In this document: piece after piece, positions 1 to 9,124 of the stretch
How positions within the stretch are numbered: position 1 is the stretch's first letter
How the letters are laid out: each line of letters opens with the position of its first letter
Source of the DNA: Noviherbaspirillum cavernae
GTDB taxonomy: Bacteria; Pseudomonadota; Gammaproteobacteria; Burkholderiales; Burkholderiaceae_D
Direction of reading: 5' to 3'
NCBI RefSeq assembly: GCF_003590875.1
Contig: NZ_QYUN01000002.1
Span: 1,674,001 to 1,738,000 of the forward strand
Length of the DNA stretch: 64,000 nt
Translations under genes and position numbers: made by a program
Notes under the pieces: model-generated
What the model was told of the DNA's origin: nothing
Database searches by the model: none
What the model saw: the letters and a program-made list of their open reading frames with translations, nothing else

Positions 1-195
1 GCGGCATCGCATCAGCCGGAACATCGGGAATCAGTTCCCCGGACGTAAATCACCAATCACCGCAACGACACCCGCACGATTCAAGAAACCATCCGCATCC
101 ACTCGCATCCACCCACGTCCGCAGAACGGCACGGAAAATGCGAGTCGGCGCATCAGATCATCCATATCGCAACAACCGTCACACCCGAGGAACAT

Positions 196-1926
196 ATGAG
201 CTTGAACGACATCAAGGTATCCCGCAAGTTATGGGCCACCATCGTGGTACTCCTGGCCGCCATGCTGGCAGTCTCTTTCTTCACCAGCCGCTACAGCCGT
301 CACGTTCAGGAGGAGGCAATGACGCAGGTCGAGCGTCACGACAACCTGATCACGGTCGCGACAAAGTGGAAGGCCATGGCGGAAACCAATTCGCTGCGCG
401 CGGTGGCCGCCGGCCTCAGTGCCGATCAGGTCGCCACCGATTTTTTCAATGCCGAACTGAAGAAAGGGATCGCCGAGTCCAGCGGGATCCAGAAATACCT
501 GGTGGAGAATGCCAATACCGCCGAGGACAAGAAGGCGATGGATGAAATCGGCAAGGCTCGCACGCACATCCTCGCGGTTACCAAGAAGCTCATGGATGCG
601 AAGGCTACAGGCGATGCCGAAGCGCTGAAGAAGGTGCTCGATTCCGAGTTGATGCCTGCCACCGACGTCTACGTCGGCGCCATGGGCAATTTCGTCAAAC
701 TCCAGGAGACGCAGCGCGACGACACCAAGGCGCGCTCCGAGGAAGCCCGCAACATGGCTTCCACGATCGGCTTGGTGAGTGCCGCACTGGTTTTTGCACT
801 GGGCATGGGTTGTGCTGCGGTACTGGTGCGCTCCATCAACCAGCCGCTGGCGCACGCCGTACGGGTAGCCGAAGGCATCGCGGCCGGCGACCTGACGCAG
901 CGCATCGACGATTCCCGTCGCGACGAATTCGGCCAGCTCATGCGAGCCATGCGGCGCATGAACGAATCGCTGGCCGGCGTGGTGGGCAATGTGCTCGCGT
1001 CCACTGAAAGCATCGGCACCGCCAGCTCGGAAATCGCGACTGGTAATCTCGACCTGTCCGCACGCACCGAGCAGACGGCTTCCAATTTGCAGCAGACCGC
1101 CGCTTCGATGGAGCAGATCACGGAGAGCGTGCGCCACAACGCCGATGCTGCGAATCAGGCCAACCAGCTGACGTCGGCCGCTTCCGACGCGGCCACGCGT
1201 GGCGGCAAGGTCGTCAGCGAGGTCGTGGACACGATGCAGGCGATCACGGCATCGTCGCAGAAGATCGCCGACATCATCGGCGTGATCGACGGCATTGCAT
1301 TCCAGACCAATATCCTGGCGCTTAATGCGGCGGTCGAAGCAGCCCGTGCGGGCGAGCAAGGGCGCGGTTTCGCGGTGGTGGCCAGCGAGGTGCGCAATCT
1401 CGCGCAGCGTTCGGCACAGGCGGCCAAGGAGATCAAGAGCCTGATCGATACCTCGACCGAAAAGGTCGAGGCTGGTGCGGAACTGGTGCAGACGGCGGGC
1501 GCGACGATGGAAGAGATCGTGGCCTCGGTACGTCGTGTCACGGACATCATGCACGAGATCACGGCGGCAACCACCGAGCAATCAACCGGAATCAATGAAG
1601 TCAACAAGGCGGTCGGCAACCTCGATCAAATGACGCAGCAAAACGCGGCCCTCGTGGAAGAGGCCGCCGCAGCGGCGACCTCGATGCAGGAACAGGCCCG
1701 GCATCTGGCCGACACCGTCAGCACATTCAAGGTCAACGATGCCCAGCGTACAGGAATCATTCCGGCAGGCAGCGTAGCGCGGGTGGCGCAGGCGCCGCGC
1801 GCCCGGACGCCCGCAGTGGCGGTGTCCCGCAAGCCGGTGCCGGCAAAACCTGCGGCAATCAAGGCGTCATCTCCGAAGCAGCTGGCGGCGGCAACGGGAT
1901 CGAATGATGATTGGGAAGAGTTCTGA
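196..1926 (+). CDS. Methyl-accepting chemotaxis protein
   Basis: Membrane chemoreceptor of 576 aa that should signal through CheA/CheW to the flagellar motor. A first membrane helix lies at about residues 11-30, followed by a four-helix-bundle type periplasmic part, a second helix at about 190-212, a HAMP domain to about 265 and a long cytoplasmic coiled coil. The highly conserved hairpin tip ([20 protein letters not shown]) is intact. The last residues are DDWEEF, which resembles the xWxxF CheR/CheB-docking pentapeptide (NWETF in enteric receptors), so it may be a 'major' type receptor. The start follows a GAGGAAC ribosome site. The ligand cannot be read from the sequence. Confidence 0.95.
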   Translation: MSLNDIKVSRKLWATIVVLLAAMLAVSFFTSRYSRHVQEEAMTQVERHDNLITVATKWKAMAETNSLRAVAAGLSADQVATDFFNAELKKGIAESSGIQKYLVENANTAEDKKAMDEIGKARTHILAVTKKLMDAKATGDAEALKKVLDSELMPATDVYVGAMGNFVKLQETQRDDTKARSEEARNMASTIGLVSAALVFALGMGCAAVLVRSINQPLAHAVRVAEGIAAGDLTQRIDDSRRDEFGQLMRAMRRMNESLAGVVGNVLASTESIGTASSEIATGNLDLSARTEQTASNLQQTAASMEQITESVRHNADAANQANQLTSAASDAATRGGKVVSEVVDTMQAITASSQKIADIIGVIDGIAFQTNILALNAAVEAARAGEQGRGFAVVASEVRNLAQRSAQAAKEIKSLIDTSTEKVEAGAELVQTAGATMEEIVASVRRVTDIMHEITAATTEQSTGINEVNKAVGNLDQMTQQNAALVEEAAAAATSMQEQARHLADTVSTFKVNDAQRTGIIPAGSVARVAQAPRARTPAVAVSRKPVPAKPAAIKASSPKQLAAATGSNDDWEEF

Positions 1927-2048
1927 GCATCGAATCCATCGCCATCCCGGCCTTCCCCTTGAAGGGGAGGGCGGCACGCTACGCGATGTTCCCCTGAAAA
2001 TGCACCGGCACGCCGCAGCAATCGGTGAGGCAGTGAACTCTGACCACG

Positions 2049-2585
2049 CTACTTGCCGCCGCGGTCAGGTGCGGCTGGTTTGGTGCCTATTGCGCCAGGC
2101 CGCTCCAATTGGAACCAAGGTGCCTTGGTGACCAACCAGCCGACCCCAAGGCCGAGGAACATCGTGAAAACGCACATGAATGGCAGAGGGACAAACGCTA
2201 CCACCGCTGTCGAGGACACGTCCCTCCCGCTATAAACGGGCTCCCACACACTCCAATGAATGGGCACCATCAACCCCAGCGCCCCAAGGAGTCCGAAGAT
2301 CGAAAGCCAGGCGACACGCCGTCGGGAAAAACCGGCCGGTAGAAACAGCAGAATCGCGCTCAGGACAACGAAGGGGATCAGACTCCAGACGGCAAGCAGG
2401 AAAAGGTTGTGTCCCTCGGCGAACTGTCGGCCCAGGATATCCTTGAAAGCCGGCCCTATCGTTTGGCCTCCTACCCCAACCGCCAGGACAAAGACGACTA
2501 GGGACGGTGTCATGAAGCCAATGGCAAGAGGGCCCACGACCCAAGGCCACGATTCGCGCATTCGCTGAATTTGAGCAATTGCCAT
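2049..2585 (-). CDS. Hypothetical four-helix membrane protein
   Basis: A 178-aa protein with about four hydrophobic segments (roughly residues 15-40, 62-82, 92-112 and 132-155) and a polar Pro/Lys/Gly-rich tail. I do not recognise a family. An in-frame TTG lies 21 bases upstream, but the ATG at 2585 has an AAGGG ribosome site nine bases before it and is preferred. It is transcribed in the same direction as the lysozyme-inhibitor-like gene upstream, with a 57-base gap. Function unknown; inner-membrane location is inferred. Confidence 0.6.
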   Translation of the reverse strand: MAIAQIQRMRESWPWVVGPLAIGFMTPSLVVFVLAVGVGGQTIGPAFKDILGRQFAEGHNLFLLAVWSLIPFVVLSAILLFLPAGFSRRRVAWLSIFGLLGALGLMVPIHWSVWEPVYSGRDVSSTAVVAFVPLPFMCVFTMFLGLGVGWLVTKAPWFQLERPGAIGTKPAAPDRGGK

Positions 2586-2642
2586 CACGTCATCCCTTGT
2601 CGTCAAACGTCCGACTTCAGCGGCGACATCCCGCAGATCAGA

Positions 2643-3749
2643 TCACGTCGCCTTGCAGGAATAGGTCTTCCCAAACCATTTCATCATCGCCTCGCCGTGA
2701 TGCTCCCAGAACTCAGCGTTCTTGGTGGTGTACTTCGTCCCGCTGCCCGCCTGCGTCTCGAATGCGACTACCTGGCGATTGCCCACAGTCAAGACGGCTG
2801 ACGGCGGTTCTGTTTTCTCGTAAAAGGCGGCGGTGACCGGCTTGTCCTCGAGGCCCTTGCAACGGTATTCGACCGGCGTCGGGGCCATGAGGTCGCCGTT
2901 CCTGATCTGCAGGACAGCGAGCCGGCGCTGGTAGGCCGACGTGGCACAGTCCTTTACGTCCTTCTGCTTCGCGCACGCATTGCGCTCGGCGATCCATGCC
3001 CGCTGGTTTGCGCGTTCCGAGGTCTTGTCGCTGTCCGCCCATTCCGATTTGGGCGACATGCCCTTGGCGTACGCATTGGCCACAGCGCGGTCGAGGGCGG
3101 CAAGGCTGGTATCGCCGCACACCCGCTTCTCGACCGCTGTCGCCGCTTTCGCGCAATCGAAGGATGGCCCGGACCCAGCCGACGCGGCAGCCGACACCGG
3201 CGCGCTGCCGGCCGCGAGGACCTTGCCGTCGGCCATCGACTTGTATTCGTTGATCAGCATCTGCGAGCCTGTCGCCGTGGCCCGCTTCACCCGAGGACCG
3301 GGCACGGTCGGATTGCCCGGATAGGACTTGCCGTCGAATGCCAGCGTGACATCCCCGCTCTTGCCGCCACCACCACCCACGCGCACGACCAGATCGCGCC
3401 AGCCCGAAGATCTGTTGGACGATGCTCGGATCGGCGGCTGCGTGACGCTGATGTTGGAGACGAGCCGATAACCGGTGCCTTCGGACGTGAAGACGAGCAG
3501 GTTGCAACCTCCGGTGCCGCACACCGTCGGGCCGACCACGTACACGAGGACCTCGGGCTTGCCATCGCCGTTCAGGTCGACCGAGCTGTCGAAATACCGC
3601 AGTTCGTCGTCAGCGAAGGTCTTGCGGATCGAGTTCGCGATGTCAGCAGGAAGCGCGGATTGGGCCATGCTGTGCGAGACGCCGCTCGCGACGCAGGCGA
3701 CGGCCGCCATGCGCATGATGGCGCGGAGGGAATGTATCGTAACGATCAT
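2643..3749 (-). CDS. Secreted LprI/MliC-type (lysozyme inhibitor-like) protein
   Basis: A 368-aa exported protein. The start is placed at 3749 because AGGAG lies six bases upstream and it gives a normal Sec signal peptide ending near SHSMAQ; the open frame runs further upstream without such a signal. The first half carries an FG-GAP-like DLNGDGKPEVLV calcium-loop motif and a predicted beta-rich segment. The middle (FDCAKAATAVEKRVCGD and following) matches the LprI/DUF1311 type with paired cysteines. The C-terminal ~80 residues (starting YRCKG, ending TYSC) look like an MliC domain, which inhibits C-type lysozyme in the periplasm. Combining LprI-like and MliC-like modules suggests protection of peptidoglycan; that role is inferred. 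Confidence 0.75.
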   Translation of the reverse strand: MIVTIHSLRAIMRMAAVACVASGVSHSMAQSALPADIANSIRKTFADDELRYFDSSVDLNGDGKPEVLVYVVGPTVCGTGGCNLLVFTSEGTGYRLVSNISVTQPPIRASSNRSSGWRDLVVRVGGGGGKSGDVTLAFDGKSYPGNPTVPGPRVKRATATGSQMLINEYKSMADGKVLAAGSAPVSAAASAGSGPSFDCAKAATAVEKRVCGDTSLAALDRAVANAYAKGMSPKSEWADSDKTSERANQRAWIAERNACAKQKDVKDCATSAYQRRLAVLQIRNGDLMAPTPVEYRCKGLEDKPVTAAFYEKTEPPSAVLTVGNRQVVAFETQAGSGTKYTTKNAEFWEHHGEAMMKWFGKTYSCKAT

Positions 3750-3844
3750 GAGAAACTCCTGAGAGATGTCCGGGGTGTTCGACGACTCGGACACGAACCC
3801 TCGCGTCACAGCATTATCGCTGGCTCAACTCCAAGGCTTAGAGC

Positions 3845-4315
3845 CTATCCCAGTAGGCCTATGCTTCGCCAGGTGATAATGCCGCAGGCGAGATGAAGGA
3901 ACGCGAGATGGTTCTTCGCCTTCTTGGCCCAACGAATCAGCAAGCCACGAAACCGGTTCAGCCAGCTATGCGTACGCTCCACCACCCAGCGGCGGGCTCT
4001 CGTTCCCGTCTGCCGCTGCTGCGCTTCCTCCCCGCGTGACCGGATGTGCGCCCGGTAGCCCAATTCAAGCGCCAACTGCTGGATCTGCGGATAGTCATAG
4101 CCCTTGTCCAGGCACAGTCCTTGTGGCCACACCGCAAGCAATGACGGTCGCCCCACTTCCAGCGACTCCAGTGTCGGTCGCGCCAGCTTCATGTCATGGC
4201 GGTTCGCACCATCAATGACGATGGCCAGGGGAATGCCGTGTGCGTCCGTCAGCAGGCTGCGCTTGACGCCGCCTTTGCCGCGATCCGTTGGATTGGGGCC
4301 GATTTTTTTCCCCAC
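3845..4315 (-). CDS. IS5-family transposase, OrfB (C-terminal frame)
   Basis: Second frame of the IS427-type transposase (156 aa from a GTG at 4315), overlapping OrfA by about 100 bp. It carries the remaining catalytic residues: Asp in the CLDKGYD motif and Glu in the RRWVVERTHSWLNRFR signature (the Y/R-x-E box of IS5 DDE transposases). Together with OrfA it would give a protein of about 275 aa, the usual length for this group. The frame change lies at or near the A7 run. Confidence 0.85.
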   Translation of the reverse strand: MGKKIGPNPTDRGKGGVKRSLLTDAHGIPLAIVIDGANRHDMKLARPTLESLEVGRPSLLAVWPQGLCLDKGYDYPQIQQLALELGYRAHIRSRGEEAQQRQTGTRARRWVVERTHSWLNRFRGLLIRWAKKAKNHLAFLHLACGIITWRSIGLLG

Positions 4316-4670
4316 CCAGAGGAGCCTTGGTCATCGCGCCGTCGAGTGACAGCCAGGACCAGTCGATTTCCCGCAACGCCGCTGCCGACAACAGCCCATG
4401 CATCCAGAACTCCTCGAACACGCCGGCATCAACCCATTCCTGAAAGCGCCGATGCGCCGAACTGCTGGAACAAATGCCGGTACCGTTCAATGCATTCCAC
4501 TGGCAACCGGTACGCAACACGAACAAGATCGCATCCATGGCTGCCCGGTCGCAGACACGCGGGTTATGGCAGCCCAGCGGATGTGGCTTGCGTGGCGGTA
4601 AAAGCGGCTCCATTTGCGCCCAGAGTCTGTCTGGCAAACGCCAGCCGTCGTCCTGCTTGACCATGCCCAT
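4212..4670 (-). CDS. IS5-family transposase, OrfA (N-terminal frame)
   Basis: First frame of the IS427-type transposase, 152 aa as read. It contains the DUF4096-like N-terminal domain (DDGWRLPDRLWAQMEPLLPP, then a GCQWNAL-type motif) and the first catalytic aspartate in WLSLDGA. AGGAGG lies six bases before the ATG. The frame continues over a run of seven A (4302-4308 on the minus strand) into a non-homologous tail, while the homologous sequence continues in the OrfB frame. A fused product therefore needs slippage or frameshifting at that run. Confidence 0.85.
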   Translation of the reverse strand: MGMVKQDDGWRLPDRLWAQMEPLLPPRKPHPLGCHNPRVCDRAAMDAILFVLRTGCQWNALNGTGICSSSSAHRRFQEWVDAGVFEEFWMHGLLSAAALREIDWSWLSLDGAMTKAPLGGEKNRPQSNGSRQRRRQAQPADGRTRHSPGHRH

Positions 4671-4842
4671 GTCGAACCTCCTTCGCCAACATGCGCTTGG
4701 ACCACCATTTACCTCGCAATTTCCCTTGCCGACGGCCTACCGGGATAGGCTCTTAACCGAAACGGCTTTCGTTTTTGATATTGGTCTATCAGGACGGTAC
4801 AGGTAGGGGGCAGCAGCAACCGGGTCGACTACTCACGGCGTT

Positions 4843-5040
4843 AAGGCTGCGCTGAACAAGCCGCCGAATCTCGGATTCGGATCGATTTGACCGATGCAGA
4901 TCCGTGAATTGGCGTGTTCGGCCCGTTTCTCATTGCCCTTGCGGGCAGTCGGCTGTTTCCACCCGTTTTCAGCCCACTACGGGCACAGCTGCGCCATCAA
5001 CCGGCGACGCGCCAGGGTGTCAGTCAACCGCTCGCAGCCG
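4843..5040 (-). mobile_element. Solo end/remnant of an IS5-group element
   Basis: The sequence from 4843 (GGCTGCGCTGAACAAGCC) runs clearly parallel to the reverse complement of the right end of the degenerate IS at 58204-59230. This includes the terminal repeat, the TTGCCCTTGCGGGC block and the end of the transposase frame (minus-strand LARRRLMAQ). Only the 3' end of the transposase is recognisable; the rest is missing and the sequence merges into the end of the LssY-like gene. It is a relic without coding capacity. It fills most of the 317-bp gap between the IS427-type element and the LssY-like gene. Confidence 0.75.
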
Positions 5041-5069
5041 AGCGCCAAGCGGCGAAGGCAGTGCCAGGA

Positions 5070-6320
5070 CTATTCGTTCCGAAGCTGCTGCGCCGACACC
5101 GGATAGTGCTCCCCGAACAGTTCGATGGTGGAGGTATCGGATCGCTTCTCTTTCAACATCACGATCGCCCGCAGCCCGTCCGTGTAATACGGGTCGTTCT
5201 CCGCGTTGCGGCGCGGGGCCGTCCGCGCGGCGGCGCCGACGCCTTTGGTATAGGAGAGCCGCTGCGCCAGTTGCGAGGTCATGAGATCTTGCAGCAGGTA
5301 AAACCGGGCCTCGTCGAGCGCAGGATCGATTTCGTGCGTGGTGGGCGGCCACAAGCGGCCCGACAGTTTCACTCCGACGTCGCGACTGATCTGTGCGGCC
5401 CAGACCGCCTGCCCGCGCCACGTCACGGGTGTCAGCCACAGCCGGAGATGGTTGCGCTCCGCGACGAGCTCGCGGCTCTTTTGATAGGCGATGTCTTGCG
5501 TGCGCCCGAGGAAGCGCAGGTCGGACACGGCGCCATACGGCAGGCGGCTGCCGGACAGGAAGGCGAACGCCATCTTCAGTGATGCCGAGCCGGACACGAC
5601 TTCCGCCAAGGTCCAGCCGCGCGAGGCGAGCGCATGCCTGACCAGTTCAAGCGAACCGACGAGAACGAAATTGATCGGGTCGGCCTCCTGTCCCTCGGGG
5701 CCGATGGTGCAGCACGGCAATGTGGCCACGTAATCGATCAAGCCGGCGTCATCCAGATCCGGCAAGGTCTGGCCCGGATAAATCCGCTCTTGCGAAGGGA
5801 TAGGCGGCCTGTGCAAACCGGGGACAAGCAACACGAACGGGAAATCGCGGCGATGCCCCGGCGTCATGAGCTGCACCGTGACAGCCTTGAGTCCCTCTTC
5901 GGCGCGCACGAAGATCATGCCGGAGGTCACGCTCTTCGGCGGGATGAGTACGGGCAATGCGTTGTTTTCGACGCGCGTGACCAGTTCTTGCGGGGGATGC
6001 CGGCCAGCGACGCGTCGCAGCACTTCGGAGGGAATGAAGTAGTCGTGGTCGATGGCGATTGGAAACAGCCAGTAGGAGGCCGTATCGTCGTTCCGGATGC
6101 GCAGCCAGATCGGCTGGATACCGACATCGTGCAGCGATACGCCAAGCGCATCCGTGCTTTCCTGTGCGCCGAGAGCCGCCGCCGCGACGCTCACCGGGCC
6201 GTCCTGGCGGATCACGGCGCGCAATTCGGGTGGCGCCGGGTCGGTTTCGAACGGCCGTTCCACGGCGCAGCCCGCCAGACTCATGAAGATGAACAACACG
6301 ATGTACAAGCGTGGTTTCAT
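5070..6320 (-). CDS. LssY C-terminal domain lipoprotein
   Basis: A 416-aa predicted lipoprotein. The start at 6320 gives a short basic N-terminus, a hydrophobic helix and the lipobox LAGC; the open frame upstream of it has no such signal. The C-terminal half (from about DPINFVLVGS through YLLQDLMTSQ) matches the LssY C-terminal domain, with the RNHLRLW, SRDVGVKL and THEIDP motifs. Proteins with this domain are membrane-associated and named after a Legionella type I secretion-linked gene; their biochemical role is not established. The gene's 3' end abuts a relic IS end. Confidence 0.7.
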   Translation of the reverse strand: MKPRLYIVLFIFMSLAGCAVERPFETDPAPPELRAVIRQDGPVSVAAAALGAQESTDALGVSLHDVGIQPIWLRIRNDDTASYWLFPIAIDHDYFIPSEVLRRVAGRHPPQELVTRVENNALPVLIPPKSVTSGMIFVRAEEGLKAVTVQLMTPGHRRDFPFVLLVPGLHRPPIPSQERIYPGQTLPDLDDAGLIDYVATLPCCTIGPEGQEADPINFVLVGSLELVRHALASRGWTLAEVVSGSASLKMAFAFLSGSRLPYGAVSDLRFLGRTQDIAYQKSRELVAERNHLRLWLTPVTWRGQAVWAAQISRDVGVKLSGRLWPPTTHEIDPALDEARFYLLQDLMTSQLAQRLSYTKGVGAAARTAPRRNAENDPYYTDGLRAIVMLKEKRSDTSTIELFGEHYPVSAQQLRNE

Positions 6321-6722
6321 GGCCGCTCCACAGCGATTGTCAACATTGAATTGCAGGCGTATCCGGCTCCGCTTCAATTCATCGACCGCGGACCCTTGTG
6401 CAGCATCGTATCCGCGCTATCGATGCGGATAAAGACCAGTCCCGGAAATTCGAATTAGACAATGATGTGCAGGGGCATGTTCAGCACGCTCGAACTCGAA
6501 CGTGTCATCCGTGATTGCATTGCCGTTTATAACCAGAACCCGACTCAATAATGACTCAGGACACTGGTGTCCTGAATTCGAAATTCGCTGCATAAAAGAT
6601 GACGAGAATCGCACCGATACCGCGTCAAAAATGCTCGCAAGGCCTCGGCCTTGCTGCGCTTTTTTCCTTGTCTCGTCGCGATTTCATCACTTTTATTTGC
6701 AACGAATTTCAAACTCAGGACA
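6321..6722. other. 402-bp intergenic region between fliR and the LssY-like gene
   Basis: No convincing gene. It holds a strong two-sided hairpin terminator (6637-6666) enclosed by a long imperfect inverted repeat (about 6563-6610 against 6680-6726). The inner left arm includes its own short palindrome CAGGACAC-TG-GTGTCCTG at 6557-6574. Short open frames on both strands here are by-products of the symmetric sequence. Confidence 0.6.
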
Positions 6723-6726
6723 CTAG
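6563..6726. repeat. Imperfect ~45-bp inverted repeat pair
   Basis: The sequence beginning CTGGTGTCCTGAATTCGAAA at 6564 returns in reverse complement at 6680-6726 as CTAGTGTCCTGAGTTTGAAA and so on, with scattered mismatches and small gaps. The right arm ends on the stop codon of fliR. The arms surround a terminator hairpin. This could be a miniature inverted-repeat element or a large folded 3' end of the flagellar transcript. Confidence 0.55.
6637..6666. terminator. Bidirectional rho-independent terminator after fliR
   Basis: An 8-bp perfect stem GCAAGGCC-TC-GGCCTTGC is followed by TGCGCTTTTTT on the plus strand and by GAGCATTTTT on the minus strand. It lies about 70 bp beyond the fliR stop codon, so it should end the fliL-fliR transcript. 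Confidence 0.75.
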
Positions 6727-7517
6727 CGCGGCTTCGGCACCATCGCCGCAGTGATCTGCTGGATTGCATCGATGCCGTCCTGAAGCAGTCGCGTCATCGG
6801 GGTGGCGAGATACGGCAGCGACAGCGCCAGCATCAGGAAGCCGACACCGATGGTGATCGGAAATCCGATGCCGAACAGGTTGAGTGCAGGCGCGGCACGC
6901 GTGAGAATGCCGAGCGCGATATTGGTGATCAGCAATGCCGCGACGATGGGCAGCGACAGCTGAATGCCAGCGCTGAAAATCTTTGCCCCCCAGCCAGCCA
7001 GATGCCGGAATCCCTCGCCCGACAGCGTCGCCGCCGAGATCGGCAAGGATGTGAAGCTGTGCGCCAGCGTCGACAGCAGCACCAGATGCATGTTCGTTGC
7101 GAGATACACCATCATGGTCAGCAGCGCCAGGAACTGGCTGATCGCCGATGAGCGTCCGCGCGATTGCGGATCGTAGAAGACCGCAAACCCCAGGCCCATC
7201 GTCATGCTGCTGACTTCCCCCGCCAGTTCGATGCTGGCGAACACGATGCGCATCGCGAACCCCATCGCAAGGCCGATCACCAGCTGTTGCAGGAGGATGA
7301 GCAGCCCTGGCAGGGACATCGGATCCATGGCGGGGAGGGTGGGGACGGTCGGCGCGATGACGATCGCCAGCATGACACCGAGGCCGAGCTTGAGCCGAGC
7401 CGGCACACTGACGTTGCCGAACAGCGGCGCGACCGAGATCAAACCCAGGATGCGGGTGAGCGGCCAAAGAAAGGATGCGACCCAGGTGTAGAGTTCGGCG
7501 CTGGTAATGGTGATCAT
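6723..7517 (-). CDS. fliR: Flagellar biosynthetic protein FliR
   Basis: Integral membrane export-gate subunit (264 aa, normal length) that assembles with FliP and FliQ in the flagellar type III secretion apparatus. It has about six hydrophobic segments; the N-terminus MITITSAELYTWVASFLWPL and the LLQQLVIGLAMGFAMRIVFA region are typical of FliR. It is the last gene of the fliL-fliR run, separated from fliQ by 93 bp. Its stop codon lies inside the arm of a large inverted repeat. Confidence 0.95.
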   Translation of the reverse strand: MITITSAELYTWVASFLWPLTRILGLISVAPLFGNVSVPARLKLGLGVMLAIVIAPTVPTLPAMDPMSLPGLLILLQQLVIGLAMGFAMRIVFASIELAGEVSSMTMGLGFAVFYDPQSRGRSSAISQFLALLTMMVYLATNMHLVLLSTLAHSFTSLPISAATLSGEGFRHLAGWGAKIFSAGIQLSLPIVAALLITNIALGILTRAAPALNLFGIGFPITIGVGFLMLALSLPYLATPMTRLLQDGIDAIQQITAAMVPKPR

Positions 7518-7610
7518 GTCAGGGTGATCATGTCGGTCGCAATGCGATGTCGGCCTGGCCGGTTCGCGCCGCGTCCATGGATGCGGGCAAGTTGCGGCGC
7601 AATCGGCGTC

Positions 7611-7880
7611 CTAACCGACCAGGCTGGGAATGTTGGTGAAGATATCGCGCATGTAGTCCAGCATGGTGGTCAGCATCCACGGGCCGGCGATCACGAGTGC
7701 GACGAACACGCCGATCAGTTTGGGAATGAACGACAGCGTGGTTTCGTTGATCTGGGTCGCCGCCTGAAAGATGCTGACGATCAGGCCGATGCCCAGCGCG
7801 ACGAGCAGCATCGGTGCGGACACCATCAAGGTGACTTCCATCGCGTGGCGGCCGAGCGTCATGACGCTTTCAGGAGTCAT
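7611..7880 (-). CDS. fliQ: Flagellar biosynthetic protein FliQ
   Basis: Small export-gate protein (89 aa, the family's usual length) with two transmembrane helices (about residues 15-40 and 50-75). The conserved region VALGIGLIVSIFQAATQINE is present. It lies 10 bp after fliP and packs around FliP/FliR in the export gate. Confidence 0.97.
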   Translation of the reverse strand: MTPESVMTLGRHAMEVTLMVSAPMLLVALGIGLIVSIFQAATQINETTLSFIPKLIGVFVALVIAGPWMLTTMLDYMRDIFTNIPSLVG

Positions 7881-7890
7881 CGGTCTGTCC

Positions 7891-8673
7891 TTAGTAGAAG
7901 CTTTGGGCGAGAGAGCCGATCAGCAACTGCCAGCCATCGACCAGCACAAACAGCATCAGCTTGAACGGCAGCGAGACGATTGCGGGCGACATCATCATCA
8001 TCCCCATCGACATCAGCACGCTGGCGACCACCATGTCGATGATCAGGAACGGGATGAAGATCGCGAAGCTGATCTGGAACGCGGTTTTCAGCTCGCTGGT
8101 GACGAAGGCGGGGATCAACACGCGCAGCGGCACGTCATCGGGGGTTTGCAGGGCGGGGCCGTTCGACATCTTCACGTACAGCGCAAGGTCGGCCTCGCGC
8201 GTCTGTTTCATCATGAATGTCTTCAGCGGCACAACGCCTTTTTCGAGCGCCTGCTGCATGGTGATCTTGTTTTCGGATAGCGGCTGATAGGCCTCGACGT
8301 AAATCTTGTCGAGCACCGGTCCCATCACGAACAGGGTCAGGAACAGCGCCAGCCCGACCATTACCTGATTCGGCGGGGCGGTTTGCGTGCCAAGTGCCTG
8401 GCGCAACAGGGACAGCACGATGATGATGCGGGTGAAGCTGGTCATCATCATCAGCGCCGCCGGCAGGAAGGACAGGCTGGTCAGCAGCAGCAGCGTCTGC
8501 AGGCTGAGGGAGTAGGTCTGGCCGCCGCCTGCGGCGGGCGTGCTGGTGATGGCCGGCAAACCGGCAGTTTGCGCGGCAGCCAGCATCGGCAGGCTCAACA
8601 GCGCGAGCGGCAATGCGGCCCTCAATCCTGTCTGCAATTTCCTGGTCATCGCTGGAACCGCTGACTGCAACAT
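7891..8673 (-). CDS. fliP: Flagellar biosynthetic protein FliP
   Basis: Core export-gate protein, 260 aa from the ATG at 8673, chosen because TAAGGA stands just before it; the frame is open to 8703 and an ATG at 8649 is also possible. A cleavable signal peptide (ending near LAAAQTAG) precedes the conserved FliP block with motifs [20 protein letters not shown] and [15 protein letters not shown] and the C-terminal hydrophobic helices. It starts a few bases downstream of the fliO stop codon. Confidence 0.95.
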   Translation of the reverse strand: MLQSAVPAMTRKLQTGLRAALPLALLSLPMLAAAQTAGLPAITSTPAAGGGQTYSLSLQTLLLLTSLSFLPAALMMMTSFTRIIIVLSLLRQALGTQTAPPNQVMVGLALFLTLFVMGPVLDKIYVEAYQPLSENKITMQQALEKGVVPLKTFMMKQTREADLALYVKMSNGPALQTPDDVPLRVLIPAFVTSELKTAFQISFAIFIPFLIIDMVVASVLMSMGMMMMSPAIVSLPFKLMLFVLVDGWQLLIGSLAQSFY

Positions 8674-8680
8674 CGAATCC

Positions 8681-9124
8681 TTACCGCCCATTGCGCTTTT
8701 CAATCGTTTGCTTCAGCCAGGCTGAAAAATTCTGCGGGCCGGCGTCGGCCGTCGTCGGCATGGCGGCGACTTCGCGGCGGGGCATGGTGGAAAGTGCATT
8801 GACGCGGCCCGGGGCCACGCCGACCACGATCCATTGGTCCGCGACCTCGACCACCAGGATGCGTTCGCGATTGCCGACATTGACGCCGCCGACGACCTTG
8901 ACCGTGCTGGCGGGCATGTTCTTCATGAGGCCGAGGCGGCGCACCGTCCAGGCTGCGGCTGCCATCAGACCCAGCACGACGACCAGACCCAGCAAGACTT
9001 GAAACAGGCCGCTGGCGGTGGCGGGAGACGCCGTCTCGGCGCGCGCGGCAACTGCGGCAGACAGCAACAGCGGCACCAGCGTGAATCGCAAAGCAGACGA
9101 AAGGGAGGGCAAGACGCGCATCAT
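8681..9124 (-). CDS. fliO: Flagellar biosynthetic protein FliO
   Basis: A 147-aa protein assisting assembly of the FliP ring. It has an N-terminal signal-like hydrophobic stretch, a transmembrane helix at about 42-65 ([16 protein letters not shown]) and a small soluble FliO domain with the [20 protein letters not shown] motif. Its ATG overlaps the fliN stop codon (ATGA), indicating translational coupling. Confidence 0.9.
   Translation of the reverse strand: MMRVLPSLSSALRFTLVPLLLSAAVAARAETASPATASGLFQVLLGLVVVLGLMAAAAWTVRRLGLMKNMPASTVKVVGGVNVGNRERILVVEVADQWIVVGVAPGRVNALSTMPRREVAAMPTTADAGPQNFSAWLKQTIEKRNGR

Larger units (their letters stand above)
3841..4752 (-). mobile_element. IS5-family (IS427-type) insertion sequence, complete
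   Basis: A 912-bp element bounded by near-perfect terminal inverted repeats: GAGCCTATCCCAGTAGGC at the left end and the reverse complement of GAGCCTATCCCGGTAGGC at the right end. TTA is directly repeated immediately outside both ends (3838-3840 and 4753-4755), consistent with a 3-bp target duplication. It encodes a two-frame DDE transposase on the minus strand. Both ends and both frames appear intact, so it may be active. It lies 91 bp upstream of the start of the lysozyme-inhibitor-like gene and could affect that gene's promoter. Confidence 0.9.

Noticed and set aside
1..195. Sigma-28 promoter for the chemoreceptor gene
   Set aside because: TAAATCAC at about 46-53 resembles a -35 box, but nothing like GCCGATAA stands 11 bases later.
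6417..6769. Short open frames on both strands near the fliR terminator
   Set aside because: Their similarity to each other comes from the inverted repeat, not from coding.
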